33,885 nt of DNA. It comes from a virus. Positions 5,420-13,717 of this stretch are shown piece by piece. The DNA lies in IMG/VR virus record IMGVR_UViG_3300025917_000045, positions 1-33,885 of that record; one strand, given 5' to 3'. Both the position numbers and the translations under genes were made by a program. The first letter of the stretch is position 1, and every line of letters starts with the position of its first letter. The notes beneath the pieces are model-generated. The model searched no databases. It had not been told where the DNA came from and saw only the letters and a list, made by a program, of their open reading frames with translations.

Positions 5420-5620
5420 ATGAACAAGGGATTATGGGCTCTGGTCATCGTAGCGATCCTCGCCACCTTTGCCTTCATTGGCATGGCAGAAAGACACATG
5501 GAGCTTCAGCGGCGGCAAGCGCTCTTCGATTGCGAGTGGCGATACCGCAATTACGAATCAGCCTGGGTAGGTGTCTACAAGAGCGCTGAGGAGTATTGCG
5601 CGAGTAAGTTTCCTCAGTGA
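5420..5620 (+). CDS. small membrane-anchored protein
   Basis: A 66-residue protein with an N-terminal hydrophobic helix (residues 5-22, LWALVIVAILATFAFIGM) and a soluble, aromatic C-terminal part with two cysteines (Cys38 and Cys60). No lipobox is present, so it is probably an inner-membrane protein with N-in topology or a cleaved signal. The ribosome-binding site is TAGGG immediately before the ATG, close for good initiation. Function unknown; it is unusual for a membrane protein to lie between terminase and portal. Confidence 0.55.
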   Translation: MNKGLWALVIVAILATFAFIGMAERHMELQRRQALFDCEWRYRNYESAWVGVYKSAEEYCASKFPQ

Positions 5621-5820
5621 CCGACTTCCCCCTCAACCCACCCGATAAAGTCGTCCCGTCTCACCCGGCCGACGAGCCGACACGGGAATGGGTCAACGCC
5701 CATCCCGAAGACCTCACCCAGCGCATCCTGCGCACCCGACGATACTTCCGCCTGTGCAGGATGCAGAAGCAGATGCACTACGCGCGTGGGCTGGATACTG
5801 ATCCCAAAGACATGGCGTAG
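5617..5820 (+). CDS. hypothetical small protein before portal
   Basis: A 67-residue protein beginning with GTG at 5617, overlapping the previous stop (GTGA). It has a Pro-rich N-terminus (DFPLNPPDKVVPSHP), an acidic turn and a basic helix (RILRTRRYFRLCRMQKQMHYARG). No family is recognised. Its stop TAG directly abuts the repeated junction element at 5821, after which the portal gene follows. Confidence 0.5.
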   Translation: MTDFPLNPPDKVVPSHPADEPTREWVNAHPEDLTQRILRTRRYFRLCRMQKQMHYARGLDTDPKDMA

Positions 5821-5837
5821 TTGATTTCCTGACGCTG
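5821..5837 (+). repeat. late-region junction element, copy A (before portal)
   Basis: TTGATTTCCTGACGCTG, identical to the copy at 14564-14580. Its first base is exactly 36 nt before the portal ATG. TTGATT resembles a -35 box, but the expected -10 position (CGAGGC/GAGGCT) is not promoter-like. Confidence 0.65.
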
Positions 5838-5856
5838 CCTTACCGAGGCTGCGTCA
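5830..5856 (+). promoter_or_regulatory. hairpin enclosing the portal Shine-Dalgarno
   Basis: TGACGC (5830-5835) pairs with GCGTCA (5851-5856) and GCCT (5837-5840) with AGGC (5846-5849), separated by a T-T mismatch, with loop TACCG. The only Shine-Dalgarno for the portal gene, GAGG at 5845-5848, is in the 3' arm, and the stem ends at the base before the ATG. Folding would hide the ribosome-binding site. Confidence 0.5.
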
Positions 5857-7503
5857 ATGAGCGATGACGTCCGCACGCTGATCGGTCACTGGGAAAAGCT
5901 CCACAGCGACCAAGCCAACTTTCGCATGCTGTGGAACACCATCGCCCAGTATGTGATGCCCGCTTGGGACAACTTCATCGGGTACTTCTCCGAAGGCATC
6001 ATCCGCACCACGCGGATCTTCGACTCCACCGGCATTACCGCGAATGAGCGCTTTGCCGCCGCCATGGAGCAGATGCTCACTCCCCGCACCCAGATGTGGC
6101 ACGACATCGTGCCGGCTGATGAGGCGCTCAAGGACGATGAGGAAGTGCAGGACTACTGCGGGCAGGTCCGCAAGATCCTCTTCGCCGCCCGCTACCGCCC
6201 AAGAGCCAATTACGCGAGCCAGATCGACGAGTGCTACATGCAGCTCGGGGCGTTCGGCAATGCCGCGATGCTCATCGATGAGGCGATGGGCAAGAACCTC
6301 ATCTACCGCTCTATCCCGCTGAACGAGGTCGTCTGGTCACTCGATGCGGCCGGGATGGTGGATCAGATCTACCGCAAGTTCCCCTTCACGGCTCACCAGT
6401 GCGCGCAGATGGCGAAATCCGATGGCTGGAAGCTACCGGACAAGATCAAGGAAGCACTGGACGAGAAGCCCTTTCACGAGTTCCAGATCCTGCACGTCGT
6501 GCGACCGAACGAGGAGCGTGTTGCAGGAGCGATTGGGCCCAAGGGCATGGCGTACAGCTCGTGGTACATCTGGCCCGATGAGAAGAGCGTTCTCAAGCAG
6601 GGAGGCTACCGGACATTCCCTTATGCCGTGGGCCGTTATCGCATGGCCCCTCGAGAGCATTACGGTCGCTCTCCCGCGGCGGTAGCCCTCCCTGCGATCC
6701 GCACCCTCAACGAGCAGAAGAAGACCGCGCTACGCGCCGGGCAGAAGGCGGTAGACCCACCGCTCTTGCTCGCCGATGAAGGCGCACTCACGCCGTTCAA
6801 CCTCCGGGCCGGTGCCCTCAACTACGGAATGTTGAGCGGCGATGGCACCCCGCTGGTTGTCCCGCTGGAAATCAAGAGCAACTTCGAGATTGGCAAGGAG
6901 CTGATGGACCTGGAAGCCCAGTCCATCAACGATGCGTTCCTTGTCACGCTGTTCCAGATCCTGGTGCAGAACCCGCAGATGACCGCCACCGAAGCGCTCA
7001 TCCGTGCCCAGGAGAAGGGCATGTTGATCGCTCCCGCCATGGGACGGCAGCAGTCCGAGTTCCTAGGACCCCAGATCGTGCGGGAAATTGACATCCTCTC
7101 CCGTGCCCGGATGTTGCCGCCACCGCCGGATCAGCTGGTGAAGTCCGAGCAGGGCCTGAAGATCGAGTACACCTCGCCGCTGTCCAAGCTCATGCGCGCC
7201 GAGGAAGCCCAGACGATCATGACGAGCGTCCAGGGTATCGGCTCCATGGCGAGCATTCTTCCCGGGATGCTGGACCTGATCGACGTGGATCAGACCGGCA
7301 AGGAGTTTCTAGAAGCCTCAGGCTTCCCCGGCAAGCTGATCCTGGATCCGGAGCAACTGGCCGCGAAGCGCCAGCAGCAGCAGGAGCAGGCCCAGACCCA
7401 GCAGATCGCGCAGGCCGCGCCCGGCGCCTCTCAAGCCGTGCTCAATCTCGCCAAGGCCCACCAGGCCATGAACCCGCAAGCCGGAGGCACCGGTGGAGCG
7501 TGA
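5857..7503 (+). CDS. portal protein (podoviral head-to-tail connector)
   Basis: A 548-residue connector of the T7 gp8 type ('head to tail connecting protein' family). Recognisable blocks are WNTIAQYVMPAWDNF near the N-terminus, RIFDSTGITANERFAAAMEQMLTP (about 49-72) and QLGAFGNAAMLIDE (about 127-140). Further on are MAPREHYGRSPAAVALPAIRTLNEQKKTALRA and the later QILVQNPQMTATEA with the crown-region helices. The C-terminus is Gln/Ala-rich (KRQQQQEQAQTQQIAQAA). A dodecamer forms the packaging vertex, receives TerL and later holds the tail adaptor encoded at 17533. Length is normal for the family. The start follows the junction element and hairpin; the next gene overlaps its 3' end by 11 nt. Confidence 0.93.
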   Translation: MSDDVRTLIGHWEKLHSDQANFRMLWNTIAQYVMPAWDNFIGYFSEGIIRTTRIFDSTGITANERFAAAMEQMLTPRTQMWHDIVPADEALKDDEEVQDYCGQVRKILFAARYRPRANYASQIDECYMQLGAFGNAAMLIDEAMGKNLIYRSIPLNEVVWSLDAAGMVDQIYRKFPFTAHQCAQMAKSDGWKLPDKIKEALDEKPFHEFQILHVVRPNEERVAGAIGPKGMAYSSWYIWPDEKSVLKQGGYRTFPYAVGRYRMAPREHYGRSPAAVALPAIRTLNEQKKTALRAGQKAVDPPLLLADEGALTPFNLRAGALNYGMLSGDGTPLVVPLEIKSNFEIGKELMDLEAQSINDAFLVTLFQILVQNPQMTATEALIRAQEKGMLIAPAMGRQQSEFLGPQIVREIDILSRARMLPPPPDQLVKSEQGLKIEYTSPLSKLMRAEEAQTIMTSVQGIGSMASILPGMLDLIDVDQTGKEFLEASGFPGKLILDPEQLAAKRQQQQEQAQTQQIAQAAPGASQAVLNLAKAHQAMNPQAGGTGGA

Positions 7504-8074
7504 GATCGTCAATTGGCCCCGGGACGAGGACGACGCCTACATCCAGCCGGAGAAGAACTCACCCCAGCTGGAAGTGACCATGAATCACAACCGGATGCGG
7601 TACGCGAATCAGTTCAACTTCGCAGACCTCTGGGGGTTCGGCAGTCCACACAACTACGACCATGACGGCAACTACGTCTGCGGGACATGCAATCAGCTGG
7701 AGAAGGGCGACTGCTTACTCATCGAGGATGTGGATGCCGATGACATCGACCCGAAAGCCAGCAGCTGCCGACACTACGAGCTCCAATGCGCGGGCGACCC
7801 CGAAACGCGCCTGAAGCGGACCACGAAGGCCGCGGCTCTCTTCGGGACTGCCAAGAACGGCGAGGGCTTTGGCTGCGAACGCTGCGGGTGGTATCGCGAG
7901 GGTAAATGGAAGGACAGCCTGGGCCGTGAGGGTTGGTGCGGTAACGGATACTTCACGACCGATGAGAAAGCCTGCTGCGCGCTAAATAGCGCCGAGACGA
8001 TCGAGGAATCCGAAGGAGCGGACGACGACGAGCCCACGATGGGTAAGTACATCCGCCTCCGCCGAGCCAAGTAG
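7493..8074 (+). CDS. cysteine-rich protein, likely metal-binding
   Basis: A 193-residue acidic protein starting with GTG at 7493, with GGAGG 5 nt upstream inside the portal gene. It has about twelve cysteines, in the order VCGTCNQLEKGDC (about 62-74), SSCRHYELQC (about 92-101), CERCGWY, WCGNG and KACC. The CxxC pairs suggest zinc or an iron-sulfur cluster. The surrounding sequence (NRMRYANQFNFADLWGFG) is aromatic. I do not recognise the family. Its place directly after the portal, in a head operon, suggests a virion or assembly factor; such a Cys-rich protein there is unusual. Confidence 0.7.
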   Translation: MEREIVNWPRDEDDAYIQPEKNSPQLEVTMNHNRMRYANQFNFADLWGFGSPHNYDHDGNYVCGTCNQLEKGDCLLIEDVDADDIDPKASSCRHYELQCAGDPETRLKRTTKAAALFGTAKNGEGFGCERCGWYREGKWKDSLGREGWCGNGYFTTDEKACCALNSAETIEESEGADDDEPTMGKYIRLRRAK

Positions 8075-11031
8075 TGGTCACGCTCCTCCACAACAAGTGG
8101 GTAGCGTTACCAGATGCGACCCTGCCGCCTCTGCGGATTACAACGGCCTCGATCCCTACGGGATCAATCGGCAACGCTTATAGCGCCTCACTGAGCGCCA
8201 CCGGCGGGCAGGCCCCCTACATCTGGTCGACACTCTCGATCGTTCCGGATACCGGGAACTGGCTCAGCCTATCCGCTGCGGGCGTATTCAGCGGGACACC
8301 CGGCACTCCGGAAACGGAAGTGGTGCTGGTCCAAGTGATCGACTCCCAGGGCACCAAGGCGAGTCGGTTCTTCACGCTGACCGTGACCGGCACTCCGCTA
8401 TCCATCACGAACTCCAATCCCTTGCCCAGCGCTACGGTCGGCACGGCCTACAGCGTCAGTATGGCGGCTACTGGGGGAATCCCGCCCTACAGCTGGACCG
8501 TTCTGTCCGATACGCCCAACACGGGCAACTGGTTCTCCATGACCTCGGGCGGATTGGGGACAGGAACACCGACCACCGCCGAGACTGAAAGCCTGGTGAT
8601 CCAGGTGCAGGATAGTGTCGGCTCTACTGCGTCCGCACCTTTCTCGCTCACGGTCAGTTCAGCTTCGGCAGTCTTGAGCTTCCCGCGCGTCATGTTGGTA
8701 GCGGTGGCTGGCGACCAAAGCTATGGCAGCAATGCCAGTACTGGCTATCCCGCCTGGACGACGGCGGCCGCAGGATCGGCGGCGAATACGGCGATCCAGA
8801 CAATCGGCGCCTACGACATCGCCATTATCACAGGGGTGTTCGAAGGCTGGGACACCTCCGGTGCGAGGGATCGCGAGAACCTGACACAGGCACTGCTCAA
8901 GAACACCACCTACACGGTGACCAAGAGCGCCACACGTCTGACCAGGGTGTTCTTCTACGAGATGATGTGCGCCACGATCTCGGGCAATCCTTACGCCCAG
9001 TGGCAAACCTTGGTCGATGCCAACAACTGGTATCTGTACGAGTCGGCCGGCGGAGTCGGGACGAAGACGCCCGCAGGCGGCGGACAGTCCTTCATCAACT
9101 ATTCAGCCGCCTGGCCCGGTGCGGTGGGCTCTGCGGGTGTCGGCGCATCCATCTGCGGTACAAACTACGGCACGACATCCAGTGGGAGCCCGACAGGGGT
9201 ACAAGGTCCTGCTCGCTCGTTCGGCAACTACGCCAGCATCAAGCTGCTCATGCGCGGCTACACCGGGGATTCTCGGTTCTCGTTCAATCCGCAGATGGGC
9301 GCGCCTTCCGCAGCGGGCATCTTCCTTGACCAATGCTTTGCGGCCCTGGATGGCGCCGGTACCGTTCCGGACTCATCACTCGACGGGCTCACGCTTTCTC
9401 CGGGCTCACAACAAGGCGGAGGATTTCCGGGTCTGGATACGCCGCAGTCACTCATCGCTCGCGGCAATCACAACATGTTCGACCAGATGCAGACGATGCT
9501 CGCGCTCGTCAATCCCGGGCGAACCTATTACAACTTCGGAAACTTCGGTCAGTACGCCAACAAGTATCAATTCGGTACGCGCACATTGACCGCAGGTCTG
9601 GAGAATACTCTTCACGGTGGCTTACTCGAGAACACGCTGGGGGCGGGCGGATCCTCCTGGGAATGCTTTCAGATCGGCAATACAAACACCGGCAACACGA
9701 CCTATGCTTCGGGATGGCCGAACTTGCTCGCCAACTATTATCAGGGAATGGACTTCTGTCTGGCGCCGAAACTGGTTGGTCTCGGGACCAAGCTGCCCTC
9801 GACTGACGGCCTACTAACGGCGTCGTGGCCTGTAGGAGCAGGCACGACGCTGACCACTGTGACGTCCGGCAGTGCGCTCGAATACCAGTTGATGCGTTAC
9901 GGACTGTGCACAACGCTGCTGGATGATGGCTATTTCGCGCCAGGCATTTCAAACTATGACTGGTCCAAGGTGCGCTGGTACGACGAGTATGGCGATGACT
10001 CGTTAGGACAGGTCAACGTCAGGCGCGGCTACTTAGGCACACCGCTCACCACCCGCCCCACATCACCCAATTGGAACGTGGGGACGATGGGCGTGTGGAT
10101 GCGTCAGTTCACCAATGGCATCGCGGTAGTCAATCCGCGCGGCAACGGTCCGCAGACCATCACGCTCCCGCGGCAGTATCAGGCGATCATCGGTTCACAG
10201 CAGCCGCTCATCAATAACGGTGCGCTGGTCTCGACTTTCACGATTCCTGATGGGGACGGACGGATATTCGTTCTTCCCTACTCGAGCTTCTCGCTCGTCT
10301 CTCTGATCCCCGGCACGACCAACGGTGGACTCGTCTCCGATCCCAATACGGGTCTCGCGTTTGCGGATGATGCGGGTGGCAATTCCGGAACTTGGGATGC
10401 GGCCAACGGCGTGGGCGTACTCAACTGGGCGGCAGGAGGAACCGCGGGATTCCGCTGGACCGGGATCGATCAGATCGCGAGTAAGGGCGGCGTTTACGTC
10501 AAGTACGACCTGATCCGTACGCAGACTCAGAACTCAAAGGAACTGAAGCTCTTCGGTAACGGCTATCCGACGAATTACTCCAACTTCACGATGGGCTGCA
10601 ACGCGGGTGGATACACCGGTACCGTCATGGGGCTGTCGTATTCGGATTCCGTTTCCGGTGGGGATATCAATACCCAGTTCTTCCTGAACCAAGCTCCGAC
10701 TCTCACGGGAGGCTCATCGTACTCTCGCACTCCGCACCCCACGATCAACAATCATGTCGGGGGTAACGAAGCTATCAACGGCACAGTCAATACCCTCGAA
10801 TGGTGGATAGTCCATAACACGGACGGAACACCCAACGGTGAGATGGCCTGCTGGTTGAATGGAGCGCTCATCTTCTGGGCAGTGAGTGTCTATAACTGTC
10901 GTACCGGAGGACAGGGATTCAACCGTATCGACATCGGCGGCTATGCCCCCACTCCTGGAACCATTGAGAAGTACAGCAAGGTTTACATCAATGTCGGCGC
11001 TTCGGCCCGTCCGACTGGAAGGGGAATATGA
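8074..11031 (+). CDS. large multidomain virion protein: Ig-like repeats plus putative TIM-barrel glycosidase
   Basis: A 985-residue protein starting with GTG at 8074 (1-nt overlap with the previous stop). Residues about 19-107 and 109-197 are two 'putative Ig' repeats (IGNAYSASLSATGGQAPYIW and VGTAYSVSMAATGGIPPYSW). Residues about 203-740 look like a glycosidase barrel: strands ending in FFYEMM (Glu296) and GIFLDQCF (Asp419), then the block MRYGLCTTLLDDGYFAP and WYDEYGDDSLG (Glu638). This last block is typical of hypothetical glycosyl hydrolases of the GHL15 kind. Residues about 750-985 form a beta-rich, lectin/lyase-like module (YSKVYINVG near the end). A capsule- or O-antigen-degrading role is inferred. 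It sits between portal and scaffold, not with the tail genes. Confidence 0.75.
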   Translation: MVTLLHNKWVALPDATLPPLRITTASIPTGSIGNAYSASLSATGGQAPYIWSTLSIVPDTGNWLSLSAAGVFSGTPGTPETEVVLVQVIDSQGTKASRFFTLTVTGTPLSITNSNPLPSATVGTAYSVSMAATGGIPPYSWTVLSDTPNTGNWFSMTSGGLGTGTPTTAETESLVIQVQDSVGSTASAPFSLTVSSASAVLSFPRVMLVAVAGDQSYGSNASTGYPAWTTAAAGSAANTAIQTIGAYDIAIITGVFEGWDTSGARDRENLTQALLKNTTYTVTKSATRLTRVFFYEMMCATISGNPYAQWQTLVDANNWYLYESAGGVGTKTPAGGGQSFINYSAAWPGAVGSAGVGASICGTNYGTTSSGSPTGVQGPARSFGNYASIKLLMRGYTGDSRFSFNPQMGAPSAAGIFLDQCFAALDGAGTVPDSSLDGLTLSPGSQQGGGFPGLDTPQSLIARGNHNMFDQMQTMLALVNPGRTYYNFGNFGQYANKYQFGTRTLTAGLENTLHGGLLENTLGAGGSSWECFQIGNTNTGNTTYASGWPNLLANYYQGMDFCLAPKLVGLGTKLPSTDGLLTASWPVGAGTTLTTVTSGSALEYQLMRYGLCTTLLDDGYFAPGISNYDWSKVRWYDEYGDDSLGQVNVRRGYLGTPLTTRPTSPNWNVGTMGVWMRQFTNGIAVVNPRGNGPQTITLPRQYQAIIGSQQPLINNGALVSTFTIPDGDGRIFVLPYSSFSLVSLIPGTTNGGLVSDPNTGLAFADDAGGNSGTWDAANGVGVLNWAAGGTAGFRWTGIDQIASKGGVYVKYDLIRTQTQNSKELKLFGNGYPTNYSNFTMGCNAGGYTGTVMGLSYSDSVSGGDINTQFFLNQAPTLTGGSSYSRTPHPTINNHVGGNEAINGTVNTLEWWIVHNTDGTPNGEMACWLNGALIFWAVSVYNCRTGGQGFNRIDIGGYAPTPGTIEKYSKVYINVGASARPTGRGI

Positions 11032-11726
11032 CGATCGCCATTGCCCAAGGATTTTCTGAAGAGGACACGTTCGGTAGTGGTATTCCTTTAGCCACGACAA
11101 ATAGCCTCAACACCTCCGCCACTGGCAGCTATTTCATTGTGGTCATCCGGGCGTACAGCCCATCCGCCAATACGATCACCGACAATTACAGCAATACCTG
11201 GAGCTTGCTCGGATCACAGGCTAACGGCAGCACGACAACTTATGTCTATCTTGGGGCCTCAGCAGGAGGCGGAACAGGAGCAGGCGGGACAGGTCACAAA
11301 CCAACGATCTCCAAGGCGCTAGGGGACACGGCCGCTGTTTGTTTCTTTGAAATCACGGGCGCTGCGACCTCCAGTGTTCAAGACGGTACACTGGTCTCCA
11401 ATCTCGATGCTTCCTCGCCGTTTGATCAGACGATCACGACGACCAATGCCACGGACCTCATCATCGGAATCGGCGCGAGCAATTCGGCTGCTAACCCGAC
11501 GACCTATACGCCTGGGGCAGGATTCTTGTTAGCCTCTACCAGCTCATTCACAAACGGGTCAAACGTGGACACGGTCGGGGTGATGTACCAGCGCGTTACC
11601 TCCACGGGAACCTATGGGCCGAACTTCACGACCTCATCGGGTACCAATGCGGCCGTGCTCACCTTTGCACTCAAGGAAGCAGGCGGCGGACCGGCCGACA
11701 CACTGATGGGGCAGATATGTCTGTGA
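11028..11726 (+). CDS. hypothetical beta-rich virion protein
   Basis: A 232-residue Thr/Ser/Gly/Ala-rich protein that starts on an ATGA overlap with the large glycosidase gene. Alternating strands (SYFIVVIRAYS, TTTYVYLGAS, TAAVCFFEITGA, DLIIGIGAS, AVLTFALKEA) suggest a jelly-roll or Ig-like sandwich. This composition is common in phage and bacterial proteins that coat or bind surfaces. No signal peptide. It is probably a partner or decoration protein of the upstream adhesin. The exact family is not recognised. Confidence 0.65.
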   Translation: MTIAIAQGFSEEDTFGSGIPLATTNSLNTSATGSYFIVVIRAYSPSANTITDNYSNTWSLLGSQANGSTTTYVYLGASAGGGTGAGGTGHKPTISKALGDTAAVCFFEITGAATSSVQDGTLVSNLDASSPFDQTITTTNATDLIIGIGASNSAANPTTYTPGAGFLLASTSSFTNGSNVDTVGVMYQRVTSTGTYGPNFTTSSGTNAAVLTFALKEAGGGPADTLMGQICL

Positions 11727-12058
11727 AGCGCCTTCAGGATCTGGAAGGGGAACTGCTGATTGACCATCGCAACTCTCCCGGCTTACCACAGGAGCTGCTC
11801 GCTGACCTGCCACCCGGCGCCAGGCGCGGGATCTACGAAGGTCCGATCTACACCTGCAGCCACTGTCAGGCAGGGGTAACGGTCATCGTGACCGCTTTTG
11901 GAGGCCGGGAGAAACGATCCATCTGCGGGGGCTGTCAGAAAGTCATCTGTGAGAATTGCGCTCGAGAGAAAGCTCAAACGGGTGTCTGCCGGACCTTCGA
12001 TCAGAAGGTGGACGAGCATCTGAACGCATTGGAGCGGGGTAGCATCCTCTTGCCATAA
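11717..12058 (+). CDS. zinc-ribbon protein
   Basis: A 113-residue protein overlapping the previous gene by 10 nt. After an acidic N-terminus (LQDLEGELLIDHRNSPGLPQELLADLPPG) it has three CxxC knuckles: CSHC (about 47-50), CGGC (about 70-73) and CENC (about 78-81), with a further Cys in TGVCRTF. The arrangement suggests one or two zinc-binding ribbons. The C-terminus is helical (DQKVDEHLNALERG). Zinc ribbons usually bind nucleic acid or stabilise small proteins; in this virion operon it may be structural. No specific family recognised. Confidence 0.65.
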   Translation: MSVKRLQDLEGELLIDHRNSPGLPQELLADLPPGARRGIYEGPIYTCSHCQAGVTVIVTAFGGREKRSICGGCQKVICENCAREKAQTGVCRTFDQKVDEHLNALERGSILLP

Positions 12059-13200
12059 TGGCCACGATCCGTCGTCATCCGTTCAAGCTGGACCAGTATC
12101 GGCGACCCTATCTTCAGGTCGATCCGGTTCCCAACCTGCCCACGACTTTCTTCCCGAAGCTCAAGCCCTTCACCAGTGACAGCTTAAGCCAACCCGATCG
12201 TTTCTGGCCGAAGCCTCCGGTTCAGGACTACATCCAGAACAGTGCGCAGGCACTTGGTATTCCGGTCAAGGCGCGCGATCCCAATATTTTCCGCACACCG
12301 ACGCGCATCGAATACTTTCGCCCGCCCTATCACCAGATCGAGCAGACGCAAAGTCTGGTTCTCAAGACGCTGGTCGCATCCGTGGCGCCCTTCAAGCCAC
12401 CGAGCTTTCCGGAAGTCTATCGACGAGCGGACCGCGATTTCCTGCAGATGGAAGCGCTGTCGTATCTGCCCGGCCCGGTCATCGCGCCGTATATCCCGGT
12501 GGACTTCCCCACACCGATGCGCGCCAGGGCCACTCCGCAGGATTTCACGTTCTCCAGCACAGGCATTCAGCCCCTTGCGCCATTCAATCAGGTTGACTGG
12601 CCGATCCCGCTCAAGCTACGCCTGCATCACCAGGACTTCTGGTGGACGGGTATCACTACGCGAGGTATCCCGGCAGGCGTTGCAGCGCCCTTCCAACAGG
12701 ATGACTGGCCGATCCCGTTGCGTCCGAAGTGGGCGCAGGCCGAGAGCTACGACAGCCCTCACATTCTGCTGATCACGCCGATCCTGCGACCCTTCTCCCA
12801 ACAGGAGTGGGTGAACCCGACCCGGTTCAAGCCGATTGCGATCGACTGGCCGTGGTCAGGACCGACAACCCGTGGAATCCCGCCGGTCCCGGCGCCCTCC
12901 GGCCCCTTTGCCGCGGTCACTCTGGAAGGTTATGCCATCGGGATGGATCAGCTGGAACTGCACTGGACGGCATCTTTGGGCGCACACGGCTATCGCATCT
13001 ACATCAACGGGGTTCCGCAACCCACGGTGCTGTTCGATCGGATTGCCGTAATCACAGGCCTTGCGATCGACACCGAGTACGACTTCAATGTGGTCTGCGT
13101 GAACGCCTTCAATCAGGATGCGTCCGACCTATCCAATACGGTCATGTTCCGTCGCGATTCACGCGAAATCGGCACCTATCACACCAAACCTTGGAACTAA
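12058..13200 (+). CDS. repeat-containing virion protein with C-terminal fibronectin III domain
   Basis: A 380-residue Pro/Trp/Phe-rich protein starting on a TAATG overlap. The first 280 residues consist of degenerate repeats of about 40-45 residues built around aromatic-proline motifs: VDFPTPMRARATPQDF, VDWPIPLKLRLHHQDFWW, DDWPIPLRPKWAQ and EWVNPTRFKP, with GITTRGIPAG and GPTTRGIPP between them. Residues about 290-365 are a fibronectin III-like domain (LELHWTASLGAHGYRIYINGV ... TEYDFNVVCVNAFNQDASDLSNTV). The repeats suggest an extended fibre or linker and the terminal domain a surface adhesion module. It may form a complex with the products of 8074-12058. Family not named with confidence. Confidence 0.65.
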   Translation: MATIRRHPFKLDQYRRPYLQVDPVPNLPTTFFPKLKPFTSDSLSQPDRFWPKPPVQDYIQNSAQALGIPVKARDPNIFRTPTRIEYFRPPYHQIEQTQSLVLKTLVASVAPFKPPSFPEVYRRADRDFLQMEALSYLPGPVIAPYIPVDFPTPMRARATPQDFTFSSTGIQPLAPFNQVDWPIPLKLRLHHQDFWWTGITTRGIPAGVAAPFQQDDWPIPLRPKWAQAESYDSPHILLITPILRPFSQQEWVNPTRFKPIAIDWPWSGPTTRGIPPVPAPSGPFAAVTLEGYAIGMDQLELHWTASLGAHGYRIYINGVPQPTVLFDRIAVITGLAIDTEYDFNVVCVNAFNQDASDLSNTVMFRRDSREIGTYHTKPWN

Positions 13201-13203
13201 GTC

Positions 13204-13497
13204 ATGGCTGAAAGCGAACAGGGCATTCACCCGGAAGTGATGCGACACATCGTCGATCTGCATAGGAAAAACTCCGATCTGCAGATGCAGATACACGATA
13301 TGGGCCAGGAGCCCAACGAGGTGTTCCATCAGATGCTCGCCGAGCTCCAGAAGCTGAATGAGCACCTGAGCAAACTGACCTCAGCCATGCAAGCCGATAC
13401 CAAGGCCGACCAGAAAGAAGGGGGTGAGAGTGGAAAGCCAAGACGAGAACGAAAGAGCGCGTCTGGATCATCTGGAGCGAACGCGCCTCAAGCATGA
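13204..13497 (+). CDS. coiled-coil protein upstream of scaffold
   Basis: A 97-residue protein with a strong heptad region at residues about 10-62 (MRHIVDLHRKNSDLQMQI and FHQMLAELQKLNEHLSKLTSAM), followed by a Lys/Gly/Ser-rich disordered tail. It probably oligomerises. It is located just before the Bbp19-like and scaffold genes, so a role in head assembly is plausible. The last 68 nt overlap the next gene in a different frame. No named family. Confidence 0.6.
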   Translation: MAESEQGIHPEVMRHIVDLHRKNSDLQMQIHDMGQEPNEVFHQMLAELQKLNEHLSKLTSAMQADTKADQKEGGESGKPRRERKSASGSSGANAPQA

Positions 13498-13717
13498 GGC
13501 GTACGCCACCATATTCAACAACCCGGTAGGGAAGCTGGTTCTGGATGACATCGACCGCTTCTGTAAACGAGGCGATGAGTCCATACATATGGACCGGGAA
13601 GGGCGGATGGACCCCTTCACCACGATTTACCGCGATGGCAAAAAGGCCGTCGCTGACCGAATTCACGCAATGATCGATTGGAGTGGCAATGACAACAGCA
13701 GCAGCGGTACTGAGTAG
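13430..13717 (+). CDS. Bbp19-like phage protein
   Basis: A 95-residue protein with the core FNNPVGKLVLDDIDRFCKRG, then MDPFTTIYRDGKKAVADRIHAMI. This resembles a small conserved head-module family known from Bordetella phage BPP-1 (Bbp19: 'F.tpaGr.vL.dL..fc', then 'GRRdv...I'). The GTG start at 13430 is preferred because AAGGGGGTGA at 13418-13427 is a near-perfect Shine-Dalgarno; GTG at 13424 is an alternative. The gene starts inside the coiled-coil gene and its last 29 nt overlap the scaffold gene. Function unknown; found next to capsid genes. Confidence 0.7.
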   Translation: MESQDENERARLDHLERTRLKHEAYATIFNNPVGKLVLDDIDRFCKRGDESIHMDREGRMDPFTTIYRDGKKAVADRIHAMIDWSGNDNSSSGTE

